This document shows, piece after piece, positions 8,376-18,932 of a DNA stretch of 64,000 nucleotides. Within the stretch, counting starts at the first letter, position 1. Each line of letters begins with the position of its first letter. The notes below the pieces were generated by a model. That model worked only from the letters and a program-made list of their open reading frames with translations. It was not told the DNA's origin and searched no databases. Origin of the DNA: Myxococcaceae bacterium (GTDB lineage: Bacteria > Myxococcota > Myxococcia > Myxococcales > Myxococcaceae). The stretch lies in NCBI GenBank assembly GCA_019686135.1, contig JADGHL010000002.1:1-64000 (forward strand), in the 5' to 3' direction. The translations under genes were made by a program, and so were the position numbers.

Positions 8376-10625
8376 CTACGCGTAGCGCTCCCGCACCAGG
8401 AAGAGGATGGCGTCCTTCGCGCAGTGCTCACAGTAGCCATAGCGCTGCTGCATCGTCTGCAGGGTCTGTTCGACCTGCGTCCGCTCCTTCGAGGTGAGCA
8501 GGTGGCGCTCGTCCGATAGGTAGCGGAGCACGTTCTCCGCGTTGCGCTTGAGGGTGCGCTTGCGCTCCTCGTAGAAGTGCGACCGCAGGCGCCGGAACAC
8601 GTCCGGGAACACGCGCGGGTAATCGAGCGTGGGCGCGTCCGGGTTGTCCAGCCGGTGCGCGCCGATGGCGGTGATGAGGCCGCGCCGGAACTCGCCCGGG
8701 TCCTCCGACCTGGGCATGACGATCGACTCCATCTCCGCCATCAGGCTCTCGTCCGGGCGTTCGAATTCGCCGGTGACCCGGTTCCGCATCCGCTCGCCCT
8801 TGGTCCAGTGCGAGACGTGCTGGATGTAGCGCTCGAAGAGCTCCTCGTACTGGCGCTCGCTCACCAGGCCCATCGAGTCTCGCACCTCCCCGTCGACGCG
8901 CTCGGCGTACTCGCCCTGCACCGTCTGCACGAACTCCTCGTGCGCGTGGTAGCCGTCCACCACCTCCTGCTGGAGGAACTCGTAGACGCTCTTGTCGCGG
9001 CACAAGGCCTCCAGCTCCTCCAGCACCGCGAGCGGGTTGAGGCAGCGGTAGTTGGGGTTCTGCGCCGCGTTGAAGAGCGCGGTCTTGATCTCCCGCGCGG
9101 AGGCGCCGCTGCGGCCTTCGTAGTTCGGGTACGCGTCCGACTCGCCGTAGATCGTCTCGAGGTGCTTGCGCAGCTCCTTCACCTGCTGCGACCCCAGGCG
9201 ATCCGGCGCCTTCCCCTCCTCGTACAGGTAGAGCTTCTCCAGCGGACGCAGCCCATCGACGATCTCGCGGATCTCGCCCTTGTAGCGGTCCGGGATCGGC
9301 TTCTTGAGGCGCGTGAGCACCGCCCACATCGCCGCGACCTCGGTGGCGTGCGGCGCCACGTGCTTGCCCACCGCGGTCGTGGTGATCTGCGCGTCGTAGA
9401 TCTGCTGTTCGACCTTGTACCGGCGCAGGTACGGCACGCGCACCAGCTCGATGCGACCCTTGAAAGATGCGAAGTCGGGCAGCTCCTTGAACGCCGCCAG
9501 GTGCTTCTCGTTGGAGGAGGCGATCAACACCTCGTCGAGCTGCAGCACGAACAGCTCCAGCGGCACCTCGGCGGTCTCGGACGCACCGAGCAGGTACTTG
9601 AACGCCTCCAACGGCCGCTTGAGCAGATCCGAGTACTCCATGATCCCGCGGTTGGCGTTCACCAGCGGGCCGTGGGGATCGTAGAGGACGAGGTTCTGCA
9701 GCGGCGCCGGGAGCGTCATCTGGCGCGGGTCGGCGCTCACCTGGTGCACGCCGGCGTCGACGCTGATCTGCGGCTCCACCGTCACCGCCCCCACCTGGTA
9801 GCGGCGGGAGATGTAGAAGCGCTCCACCTGCACGTGCCGGAGCGCCTGCAGGTAGTCGCCGCCGTACGCGCTGAGCAGCCCCGTGTAGATCCGCCGGCAC
9901 TTCCCGCACAGCTCTCCGCCGATGATGTAGTCGGAGAGCACGAAGTCCGCCTCGCCGTCCGACGCCTCGTCTTTCTTCGCGCCGCACGCCTGCTGCAGAA
10001 GCTTCAGCCGCTCCTCCTGGGGGATCAGAAAGAGCGGATGGTCCTTCATCGAGCAGCTGACCTTCTGCTCGATGTTCTCCGGCTCGAGGTGGGCGTACGT
10101 CTCCAGGTTGCCCGCGCCTGAGCGGTCGCCGCCGAAGCCGATGGATCCGCGCACCAGCTTCTCGGTGGGGAAGATCCAGTTCACGCGGTAGAGCGCGCCC
10201 TCCGGCTCGCGCGAGTAGACCTCGAGGGCGTGCTTGAGGGCGTTGACGAACGTGGACTTCGCCGACCCGTTGGGCCCGTGCAAAAGGATGAGCTTGTTGA
10301 CCCGGCCGGCGCGGACGAAGTTGCCGAGCAGCCGGTAGACCGCGTTCTGCACCTCCTCCTGGCCGGCGACGCGGCCGTCGCGGTCGTGTTCGACGAGGTC
10401 GAAGAGCTTGAAGCGGCGCATCTTCCCGCCGGCGGGGTGCCGGACCTCCTCCACGCCGAAGTGGTCCATCACGTCGCGCAGGTACTGGGCGGACGAACGT
10501 GCCTGCCTGCGCGGATCCTGCAGGAAGAGGCCCAGGTACTCCTCGAAGGAGAGGATGTTCCGGTTCTTGATGAAGTCGGTCGAGACCGCCTCACCGACCA
10601 CCTGCAGAAAGCGCCTGGCTTCCAC
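8376..10625 (-). CDS. prkA: PrkA-type serine protein kinase / AAA ATPase
   Basis: A 749-residue member of the PrkA family, an AAA-fold ATPase described as a serine protein kinase in Bacillus and Escherichia coli (YeaG) and linked to stress and stationary-phase responses. Walker A is HGPNGSAKSTF, after the conserved FKLFDLVEHD region. The AAA part is followed by a Cys pair (GELCGKCRRIY) and the characteristic C-terminal PrkA domain with LNPLAVLEELE and YCEHCAKDAI. It is longer than YeaG because of insertions in the middle and C-terminal parts. The GTG at 10623-10625 has AGGGAG 6 bases upstream and fits the family N terminus. The usual partners yeaH and spoVR are not adjacent. Confidence 0.92.
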   Translation of the reverse strand: MEARRFLQVVGEAVSTDFIKNRNILSFEEYLGLFLQDPRRQARSSAQYLRDVMDHFGVEEVRHPAGGKMRRFKLFDLVEHDRDGRVAGQEEVQNAVYRLLGNFVRAGRVNKLILLHGPNGSAKSTFVNALKHALEVYSREPEGALYRVNWIFPTEKLVRGSIGFGGDRSGAGNLETYAHLEPENIEQKVSCSMKDHPLFLIPQEERLKLLQQACGAKKDEASDGEADFVLSDYIIGGELCGKCRRIYTGLLSAYGGDYLQALRHVQVERFYISRRYQVGAVTVEPQISVDAGVHQVSADPRQMTLPAPLQNLVLYDPHGPLVNANRGIMEYSDLLKRPLEAFKYLLGASETAEVPLELFVLQLDEVLIASSNEKHLAAFKELPDFASFKGRIELVRVPYLRRYKVEQQIYDAQITTTAVGKHVAPHATEVAAMWAVLTRLKKPIPDRYKGEIREIVDGLRPLEKLYLYEEGKAPDRLGSQQVKELRKHLETIYGESDAYPNYEGRSGASAREIKTALFNAAQNPNYRCLNPLAVLEELEALCRDKSVYEFLQQEVVDGYHAHEEFVQTVQGEYAERVDGEVRDSMGLVSERQYEELFERYIQHVSHWTKGERMRNRVTGEFERPDESLMAEMESIVMPRSEDPGEFRRGLITAIGAHRLDNPDAPTLDYPRVFPDVFRRLRSHFYEERKRTLKRNAENVLRYLSDERHLLTSKERTQVEQTLQTMQQRYGYCEHCAKDAILFLVRERYA

Positions 10626-10661
10626 GGGGATCTCCCTTGTGGTTAGGTCCCTTCGCCCACC

Positions 10662-13499
10662 ATGTACTCGCCGCGCGGGAACTTTTCGACTGGCGCTGTG
10701 CTGCTCGTCTGCGTGGTGACGGTCGGACTGGGCGCGGTGTTGACCGCCTGCCCGCCCACGGGTGCGAAGCCGTGCGACACCGACGCCGACTGTCCGGATG
10801 GCCGCTGCCGGTTCGGCGCATGCGGGCCGATCTGCGAGGAGGACGGTGACTGCGGCGACCGGCAGGTCTGCCAGAACGGGGCCTGCGTCAGCGCGCCCGA
10901 GTGCGCCCAGAACGCCGACTGCGCGAGCGGCTTCGAGTGCCGCGAGGGACGCTGTGCGTGCACCGGCGACGACGCGTGCGCGTTGAACCAGGCCTGCGTC
11001 GACGGCCACTGCCAGACGCGCGCACGCTGCACCTCGGACGCATCGTGCCCGCCGGGTCAGCGCTGCGAGGTGACCCAGGGGCTGTGCATCCCGCCCTGTG
11101 CGTTTGCGACCGACTGCGCGCCGGGGTTGGACCCGCGGCTTGCCACGGCGCTGTACCAGTGCACGCAGGGCACCTGCTTCCGCCGCTGCATCAACGACGT
11201 GTCCTGCGGGGCCGCAGGGTTGATTTGCTCGGACGGGCTGTGCACGGCGGCGCAATGCCATACGCGCGCGGACTGCCCCGCCGGCCAGTACTGCACGAGC
11301 GCGACCTTCGGCCGCTGCGCCGCCTTCCAACCCTGCACGTCGACCTCGGAGTGCGGGCCCAACTTCGAGTGCCGCGCGTTCGATCCGCAGAGCTGCCCGC
11401 CCGGCTTCGACTGCACCCAGTCCATCTGCCAGGAGCTCCCGCGCTGCCTCGTGGACGACGACTGCCGCGCCGCTTTGCCGCTGCCGGGCGATCCGGGCGG
11501 AGTGGACCGCGTCGCGTACTGCGCCGAGGGACACTGTCAGCCGTCGAAGGCGTGCGCCGCCCGCGAGGACTGCCCGACGGGAATGGACTGCGTGGCGAAG
11601 GTGTGCGTCCCGGGCGGCTGCCGCGGCCACGTCGACTGCGCAAACGGACAGGCCTGCGTGGAGGGCGTCTGCAGGAGCGCGCCGGCGGCGATCGACGTGG
11701 CGGGCGCGAGGCTCACGCCGCTGGTGAGCCACGTTCCGGTGGGCGGCTCGGTGCAGCTCCACTTCGTCGCCTGGACGCTGGACGGCGCGAGCTTCCCGTC
11801 CGCGCAGGCCAGCTTCTCGGTGGTGGGCGACGACGGTCAGCCCTCGACCGCGGCGTCGGTGGATGCCACCGGGCGGGTCACCGGCGTTTCGGCCGGCAAA
11901 GTGACGATCCGCGCGGTCATCCTCGGGTCCGCGGTGCTGCCGATCTCCGCCACCGTGTACGTGCACGCGCCTCCGGCGACCGGCCGGAAAGTGGTGGTGA
12001 TCGACGCGGCGACCCGCGAGCCGCTCGCGGGCACGCTCGTGCGCGGTTGCGACGGACCGATGTCGGCGGGCCCGTGCACCGCGCCGGTGGAGGTAATGAC
12101 CGACGCCGTGGGCGAAGCGGCGTTCCCCGCGTTCTCCAAAGGCGACGGCTCGAGCGCCGCCACGTTCACGGTGGCCGCGGCGGATCGACGACCGGACGGG
12201 CTGCCACAGTACGAGCGCGTGTCGTTCGTCGACGTCCGGTCGGGGACGGTTCTCGTTCCTCTCGGGGCCAACCCGGTGCGCGCGGCGGCGGGCTTCAACG
12301 GCACCGTGTCCTTCACCCAGGTCCACTCCGACGGCGCGTACTGGGTCGGCTTCGGCACGCTGTCCGCGGGCGATCCCTCCGAGGCCGATCTCCGCTCGCT
12401 TCTGGGCGAGACGTTCTGGGTGGATCTGCCGGGCCTGCCCCAGAAGGCGCCCGTCCCCGGCAGCGTGGTCCTCTACACCTCGCCCGGGCTGGGAATCCCC
12501 AGCGAGGTGAAGGGCCGGTCGCTCGGGTTGGGACAACCCGGCCGGCGCACCGTGACCGCCTTCGCCGGGCGCACGTCGATCGAAGCGCTCATGAGCGTCC
12601 GCTCCACCGACTTTCTCGCGTGGGTCGGAGCGATGGACTACACCCTCTTGCCGTTCAACGCGATCGTCTCGCGCGCGGAGGTCCCGGACACCGTTGACGT
12701 GGACAACGACGGGCTGTGCTCCAACGCCGCGCAGTGTCCGCAGGGGCCCGAGCGCGTGCCCGACTACTTCAACTTCACCCCGCTCACCTTCACGCCGCAC
12801 AAGGCGCAGCGCCTTCGGACCGAGGTCGTCCTCCCGGACCTGCCGCCGGAGTACGACACCGCGGTGGTCGCGGTGGTGAGCGTCGATTCCGAAGCGGGAG
12901 TCGCGCCGTTGGGCTTCGTTTCGCGCGCGGCAGGACCTCCCGATGCCAACAACCTCCGCCCGGTGGATCCGGTGGTGATGCGCTCGGGCGCGCCCCATGG
13001 CGGAGTCGAGATGGGCCAGCCGGGGGTGTGGGTGATGGGCGTGCAGGCCGCCTCGTTGACCCAGGCCGGCGGCGGCGTGGGCGGACGGATCCTCCGCGGC
13101 AACGCGTTGCCCACCCGCGCCGTGGTCGCCCCGCTGCTCCCCTCCGCGAACGGGTCGACGGTGACGCCGGGGACACGCACCTTCGCGCCGGCCCAGCCAC
13201 AGTGGAACACGCTCGTCTCCGAGGGTGGGGAACTGGCCCGGGTGGATCTCTTCGGTGCGGATGTGCGCCACCGCATCTACTTCGAGGCGCAAGGGTCGCA
13301 GACCCTGGTGTCCCTGCCCGAAGCCCCCACCGGCGCGCCGGGGAACGACCCGGTGGCGGAGGCAGGCGCGCGGCTCGAGGTGACGGTGATCGATCTTCTG
13401 CCCGGGGTAACCAGCCAGGACGCGTTCGACTTGGGCGGAGCCGACCTTTCCGCGCCTGCGACGCTGATCGATGGCTATTCGCGGTGGCAGGGACAGTGA
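10662..13499 (+). CDS. Large cysteine-rich lipoprotein with Big2-like domain
   Basis: A 945-residue predicted outer-membrane or surface lipoprotein. A signal segment ends at a lipobox near residue 30 (VLTAC). Residues about 35-345 are a series of short disulfide-type modules of the form C-x5-C-x5-7-C-x-x-G-x-C (for example DADCPDGRCRFGACG, NADCASGFECREGRC), as in many myxobacterial surface proteins. A bacterial Ig-like (Big2-type) segment follows, with the typical ASVDATGRVTGVSAGKVTI. The C-terminal 500 residues have beta-rich sequence without a family I can name. It starts 36 bases from prkA on the opposite strand, so a divergent promoter lies in that small gap. Confidence 0.8.
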   Translation: MYSPRGNFSTGAVLLVCVVTVGLGAVLTACPPTGAKPCDTDADCPDGRCRFGACGPICEEDGDCGDRQVCQNGACVSAPECAQNADCASGFECREGRCACTGDDACALNQACVDGHCQTRARCTSDASCPPGQRCEVTQGLCIPPCAFATDCAPGLDPRLATALYQCTQGTCFRRCINDVSCGAAGLICSDGLCTAAQCHTRADCPAGQYCTSATFGRCAAFQPCTSTSECGPNFECRAFDPQSCPPGFDCTQSICQELPRCLVDDDCRAALPLPGDPGGVDRVAYCAEGHCQPSKACAAREDCPTGMDCVAKVCVPGGCRGHVDCANGQACVEGVCRSAPAAIDVAGARLTPLVSHVPVGGSVQLHFVAWTLDGASFPSAQASFSVVGDDGQPSTAASVDATGRVTGVSAGKVTIRAVILGSAVLPISATVYVHAPPATGRKVVVIDAATREPLAGTLVRGCDGPMSAGPCTAPVEVMTDAVGEAAFPAFSKGDGSSAATFTVAAADRRPDGLPQYERVSFVDVRSGTVLVPLGANPVRAAAGFNGTVSFTQVHSDGAYWVGFGTLSAGDPSEADLRSLLGETFWVDLPGLPQKAPVPGSVVLYTSPGLGIPSEVKGRSLGLGQPGRRTVTAFAGRTSIEALMSVRSTDFLAWVGAMDYTLLPFNAIVSRAEVPDTVDVDNDGLCSNAAQCPQGPERVPDYFNFTPLTFTPHKAQRLRTEVVLPDLPPEYDTAVVAVVSVDSEAGVAPLGFVSRAAGPPDANNLRPVDPVVMRSGAPHGGVEMGQPGVWVMGVQAASLTQAGGGVGGRILRGNALPTRAVVAPLLPSANGSTVTPGTRTFAPAQPQWNTLVSEGGELARVDLFGADVRHRIYFEAQGSQTLVSLPEAPTGAPGNDPVAEAGARLEVTVIDLLPGVTSQDAFDLGGADLSAPATLIDGYSRWQGQ

Positions 13500-13537
13500 C
13501 GTAAGGTGCGCCGCGAGAGCGGAGAGAGACAAAGCCG

Positions 13538-15073
13538 ATGAACAAGGAACCCATCATCGGGATCGACCTCGGCACGACCAACTCGTGCGCGGCGATCGTC
13601 GAAGGCGATGGCCAGGTGAAGCTGATCCCCTACAAGGGCGGCGAGTACACCATCCCGTCGATCTTCGCGATCGACGACAAGGGCAACGAGCTCATCGGCC
13701 ACGAGGCCAAGCGCCAGTGGCAGCTCAACCCGCGCAACACCGTCTACGGCGCGAAGCGGCTGATCGGGCGTTCGTACAAGTCGGACGTCGTGGAGACCAT
13801 GCGCAAGATCGTGCAGTACCCGATCCGCGCCGGGTCGAAGAACGACGTCGTGCTCGACGTGGCGAAGAAGGAGTTCACGCTCCAGGAGATCAGCGCGCGG
13901 ATCCTCAACAAGATTCGGGACGTGGCCTCCAACTACCTGCGCGTGCCGGTGCGCCGCGCGGTGGTCACCGTCCCCGCCTACTTCACCGACCGCCAGCGCC
14001 AGTCGGTCAAGGATGCGGGGAAGCTGATCGACCTCGAGGTGGTGCGGATCATCAACGAGCCCACCGCCGCGTCGCTGGCCTACGGCATCCGCTCGCTGGC
14101 GGAGAACGCGCACGTCCACGAGAAGGTGGTCGTCTACGACCTCGGCGGCGGCACCTTCGACGTGTCGATCATCGAGATCCGCGATCGCGTGTTCGAGGTG
14201 AAGGCCACCGGGGGCGACATCTTCCTCGGCGGGATCGACTTCGACAACGCGATGATCCGCTACGTGCTCGAGGACTTCCGGGCGAAGCACGGCGTGGACC
14301 TCTCGACCGACCCGGTGGCGATGCAGCGGATCAAGGATCTCGCCGAACGCACCAAGATCGACCTCTCCTCGCGCGAGGAGGTGCCCTTCAACATCCCCTT
14401 CATCACGATGACGGCGCAGGGCCAGCCGCTGAACATCGAGATGAAGTTCACCCGAAAGCAGCTGGAGCAGCTCACCGCGCCGTTCATCGATCGCACGCTG
14501 CAGATGGTGGCGCGGGTGCTGGTGGACTCGGGGCTGTCCACCCGGGACATCGACGAGGTGCTGCTGGTGGGCGGACAGACCCGCATGCCGGTGGTGCAGG
14601 AGCGACTCACCAAATTCTTCGGCAAACCGCCGTCCAAGGGCGTCCACCCGGACGAGGCGGTGGCGATCGGCGCGGCGCTGTACGCGCACTCGCTGCAGGA
14701 CGACACCAATCTCCGGATCCAGCTGCTCGACGTGATCCCAATGGCGATCGGCCTGGAGAAGGCCGGCGGCGCGTTCCACGTGGTCTTCCCGCGCAACGCG
14801 CCCATCCCCAACGCCAAGCAGCTCCTCGGCACCACCAGCTTCGACAACCAGACCGAGCTGTCGATGCGCATCTACCAGGGCGACGGCGAGTACGTGTCCC
14901 AGAACGAGCTGTTGGGCGACTTCAACTTCTCCGGGATCCGCCCCGACCGCGCCGGGCAGGTGCAGGTGGAGATCACCTTCGACGTGAACGTGGAAGGCAT
15001 CCTCACGATGCGCGCGCGCGATCCCCAGACCGGCCGGGAGATGAAGACCACCGTTCGGGTCACCCAGAGCTGA
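13538..15073 (+). CDS. DnaK-like Hsp70 chaperone lacking the C-terminal lid
   Basis: A 511-residue Hsp70. The nucleotide-binding domain is complete: phosphate-1 loop [21 protein letters not shown], phosphate-2 loop [11 protein letters not shown] and the adenosine loop [11 protein letters not shown] substrate-binding beta domain follows ([12 protein letters not shown] through MRARDPQTG), then the protein stops after VRVTQS, so the alpha-helical lid and C-terminal tail of DnaK (about 100 or more residues) are absent. Substrate release would therefore be fast or handled differently. No dnaJ or grpE is adjacent, and the main dnaK is presumably elsewhere. The glycosyltransferase gene follows after 9 bases, suggesting co-transcription. 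Confidence 0.92.
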   Translation: MNKEPIIGIDLGTTNSCAAIVEGDGQVKLIPYKGGEYTIPSIFAIDDKGNELIGHEAKRQWQLNPRNTVYGAKRLIGRSYKSDVVETMRKIVQYPIRAGSKNDVVLDVAKKEFTLQEISARILNKIRDVASNYLRVPVRRAVVTVPAYFTDRQRQSVKDAGKLIDLEVVRIINEPTAASLAYGIRSLAENAHVHEKVVVYDLGGGTFDVSIIEIRDRVFEVKATGGDIFLGGIDFDNAMIRYVLEDFRAKHGVDLSTDPVAMQRIKDLAERTKIDLSSREEVPFNIPFITMTAQGQPLNIEMKFTRKQLEQLTAPFIDRTLQMVARVLVDSGLSTRDIDEVLLVGGQTRMPVVQERLTKFFGKPPSKGVHPDEAVAIGAALYAHSLQDDTNLRIQLLDVIPMAIGLEKAGGAFHVVFPRNAPIPNAKQLLGTTSFDNQTELSMRIYQGDGEYVSQNELLGDFNFSGIRPDRAGQVQVEITFDVNVEGILTMRARDPQTGREMKTTVRVTQS

Positions 15074-15082
15074 TCGCATTCC

Positions 15083-15853
15083 GTGCAGACTGCGCCCTCC
15101 TCTTCCGCCCACGTCGACGTGAGCGTCACCATCCCGGCGTGGAACGAAGGCGGACGCCTGCCCACGTTCCTCGCGCAGATCGCCGCCACGGCGCTTCAGG
15201 TCCGCGCCCCGGTGATGGAGGTGATCGTCTCCGACGACGGGAGCCGCAACGACTCGGCAGAGGCCGAAGGCGCGGCGGTGGAGGCTGCGCAGGAACGGAT
15301 GGTGGCCGCCCGTGCTCCGCACCGCTTCCGCTTCGTGCGCGCGGAGCAGAACGCCGGCAAGGGCGCGGCGATCCGCCGCGGGTGGGCCCACGCCGCGCCC
15401 GAGGCGCGCTGGCTGGGCTTCGTCGACGCGGACGGCGCGATCTCCGCCGGCGAGTTGTTCCGGACCGCGGGGATGCTGGATGAGCTGGGGGCGGACTTGG
15501 TGGCCGGCTCGCGCGTGAAGATGGCGGGCCGCACCATCGAGCGGAAGCTCTTCCGGCACGTGCAGGGCCGCGTCTTCGCCACCCTGGTGGAGCAGATGTT
15601 CGCGCTGGGGTTCTACGACACGCAGTGCGGGCTCAAGTACTGCCGCGCCGAGCTGTTGCGTCCGTTGATTCCCCGGCTGCAGGAGCAGCACTGGCTTTTG
15701 GACATCGAGCTTCTGGCGCACATGAAGCAGGCCGGCGCGCGGATGGTGGAAGTGCCGATCGACTGGGTGGACAACGCCGACTCCCGCGTCCGCTTCGGAA
15801 TCGACGCAGTGCGGATGCTCGCCGGGCTGAGGCGGATCAAATCGCGGCTCTGA
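15083..15853 (+). CDS. Family 2 glycosyltransferase
   Basis: A 256-residue GT-A glycosyltransferase resembling dolichyl/polyprenyl-phosphate glucosyltransferases. It has the N-terminal VTIPAWNEGGRLP motif, nucleotide-binding SDDGSRNDS, and a DxD-type metal site GFVDADGAIS near residue 115, followed by GSRVKMAGR, FYDTQCGLKY and the W-D-E-like acceptor region EQHWLLDIELL. No transmembrane segment is evident, so it may act peripherally at the inner face of the membrane. The GTG at 15083 is only 9 bases after the Hsp70 stop and has no good ribosome site, so translation may be coupled. Donor and acceptor are unknown. Confidence 0.87.
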   Translation: MQTAPSSSAHVDVSVTIPAWNEGGRLPTFLAQIAATALQVRAPVMEVIVSDDGSRNDSAEAEGAAVEAAQERMVAARAPHRFRFVRAEQNAGKGAAIRRGWAHAAPEARWLGFVDADGAISAGELFRTAGMLDELGADLVAGSRVKMAGRTIERKLFRHVQGRVFATLVEQMFALGFYDTQCGLKYCRAELLRPLIPRLQEQHWLLDIELLAHMKQAGARMVEVPIDWVDNADSRVRFGIDAVRMLAGLRRIKSRL

Positions 15854-16125
15854 TCGCCGGACCTCGTCCCCGATGGCCTCGCCCGCTGTTGGGGAGAGCG
15901 TGCGTACGGCCCGAACCAGGTCCGCACGACCGGCGCGTGCGGGACGGTCTTTCGCGACGACCGCCATCTGACCGCCGCTGCGCACGCACCGCGCCCCGGA
16001 CCACCCGTCCTCCGGTCGGACCCGGCAGAACCATCGCTCCCGGACGCAGCCTTTGAGTCGCACGCCGGCCGGTTGCTGCGCCACGTCCGCCGATGGGCAC
16101 CCCTTGGCGAAGGAGGAAGCGGATC

Positions 16126-16763
16126 ATGCGCATCACCAGGTGGGGACACGCGGGGCTGGCTGCCGCGGTGGCGTTCGTGCTGTGCGGCGCGCCGGTCTGG
16201 GCGCGGGGAGATCGTCCCCGCACGCCCGCGGAACGGGACATCATGGAGCGGCCGCTCTCGCTGAAGGTGGGCGGCGGCTTCGAGAGCCAGAGCGGCGACC
16301 TCGCCGAGAAGCTGCGCACCGGACCCATGTGGAGCGCGTCGATCTCCGGCCAGGCGCTGCCGTGGCTGGGCGCGGAGGCGACCTACACCGGGTCCACGCA
16401 CGAAGTGGACAGGCGGCTGCTCGGCACGACCGGCGGAGCGGTGAACGGCGCGGACTTCGTCCACAACGGCGCGTCGGTGGCGGCCACGGTGAACCTGCCC
16501 TCACGGATCATCCAGCCCTATGGTCTCGCGGGGATCGGGTTCGACCGGTACAACTTCCGCGGTGCCAACGGTCCCGCCTTCCGCGACGACACCGCCGGAC
16601 GCGTGCCGCTGGGCGCCGGCCTGCGGAGCTCGATGGGCGCGCTCACCGCGGACCTGCGCTTCAACTACAACATCCTCTTCAGCCAGAACTTCGCGCGGAG
16701 CACCGTCGTCAACGACGGACCGGGCGGGACGTACGACGTCGGCCTCAACGTGGGCGCGCGGTT

Positions 16764-16767
<4 letters not shown>
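16126..16767 (+). CDS. Outer-membrane beta-barrel-like protein
   Basis: A 213-residue exported protein. A signal peptide (residues 1 to about 28, with [17 protein letters not shown]) is followed by alternating polar/hydrophobic strands ([32 protein letters not shown]-like turns) and a C-terminal phenylalanine (LNVGARF), all typical of small outer-membrane barrels. The start was set at ATG 16126 because AGGAGGA lies 8 bases upstream. The 272 bases before the gene hold nothing recognisable. Its stop and the stop of the convergent clpX share a single CTAG. Confidence 0.75.
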
Positions 16768-18041
<1,274 letters not shown>

Positions 18042-18148
18042 TGCGCTGCCTCCAGACTCCCGCCCGGACACCCGAGCTGACGCAACCTTAATACAGCCCC
18101 ACCTGCCCCTGAATTCGCGCGCGGGTCACACCGGCCACGGCCCCCTCG

Positions 18149-18176
18149 AAAAATATAGGCGGCACGCCTGGCCGCC
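18149..18176 (-). terminator. Intrinsic terminator downstream of the gene at 18220
   Basis: On the minus strand a GGCGGC/GCCGCC stem with a 7-base loop (18158-18176) is followed by TATATTTTT. It sits 44 bases after the stop of the 206-residue gene and ahead of the clpX promoter region, so it ends transcription between these two genes. Confidence 0.75.
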
Positions 18177-18219
18177 GGAAGTGCCACCCGGCGACACTTC
18201 CACACTCGCTTCCGCGCAC

Positions 18220-18840
18220 CTAACGATTGTCGAGTTGCGATGCCACCTCCTCGACATCCTCCGCGAGCGCCAGAGCGCGTTCGACGATCGCCGGGGGCAT
18301 CTTCCGGCACGCCTTGAGGTCGGCTGCCAGCTTCCTCGCAGCGAGCGCGAGGCGGCGCACCACCACCGCGTCCGCGGGCGGCTCCGGCGGAGGCCTGGGG
18401 AAGCGCTGCGCGATCTCCCGGCGCAGCTCGGAGGTGGGCTTGTCGGGATTCCAGATGGCCTCCCGGATGTTCCGATACTCTTCGGCGCTCAGCTGCCCGC
18501 GCTCCTCTGCGCCGGCGAGCACCTCCACCACCTCGAACGCCGGCGCGAGCTCGACGATGTTGTCGTTGGCCACCGCCGCGGGCTCATGGCGGTGCAGAAA
18601 ACCGAAGCTGCGCAGAAGCTTGTCCGCGGTCGCCTTGCGGATGTGCAGCTCCTTCGCGCAGTACTGCTCGAAGGTGTCGTAGCCCCATTCCCGGTAGCTG
18701 CCTTCGTCGAGCACCTGCTTGAGCAGACGGCCCAGCTCCACCCAGCTGGACTTGAACCTGCGGGCGGCGGAAAGCACGGTGTGGCGGAACGTCCCGGGCG
18801 GGACCTCCTTCAGCTTCTCGGCGATCGCGGAGACGCTCAT
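18220..18840 (-). CDS. Conserved-looking helical protein of unknown function
   Basis: A 206-residue soluble protein I do not recognise. It is rich in predicted helix. The middle part (YREWGYDTFEQYCAKELHI ... ATADKLLRSFGFL) looks like the short helical segment seen in some DNA-binding proteins with DUF3102-like sequence, and the C-terminal third is an Arg/Ala-rich helix (VVVRRLALAARKLAADLKAC). The ATG at 18838-18840 opens the frame. It stands alone between the GltJ-like gene and clpX and has its own terminator. Confidence 0.65.
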   Translation of the reverse strand: MSVSAIAEKLKEVPPGTFRHTVLSAARRFKSSWVELGRLLKQVLDEGSYREWGYDTFEQYCAKELHIRKATADKLLRSFGFLHRHEPAAVANDNIVELAPAFEVVEVLAGAEERGQLSAEEYRNIREAIWNPDKPTSELRREIAQRFPRPPPEPPADAVVVRRLALAARKLAADLKACRKMPPAIVERALALAEDVEEVASQLDNR

Positions 18841-18932
18841 GGGCGGCGGAACCTAGCGCAGGGGGTGACGCCGACGAACTGCGAACTGCGACTTCGGTCT
18901 GCCGTCTGCAGCGGGCGTCTTCGGTCCGGGCG

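Noticed and set aside
8043-8519. 158-codon plus-strand frame
   Set aside because: Only its middle part looks coding; it runs antisense into prkA. The broken small frame at 8136-8302 explains the coding-like part better.
8376-13532. Extension of prkA to a 1718-residue protein
   Set aside because: The upstream part is antisense to the Cys-rich lipoprotein; the GTG at 10625 has a good ribosome site and fits the PrkA N terminus.
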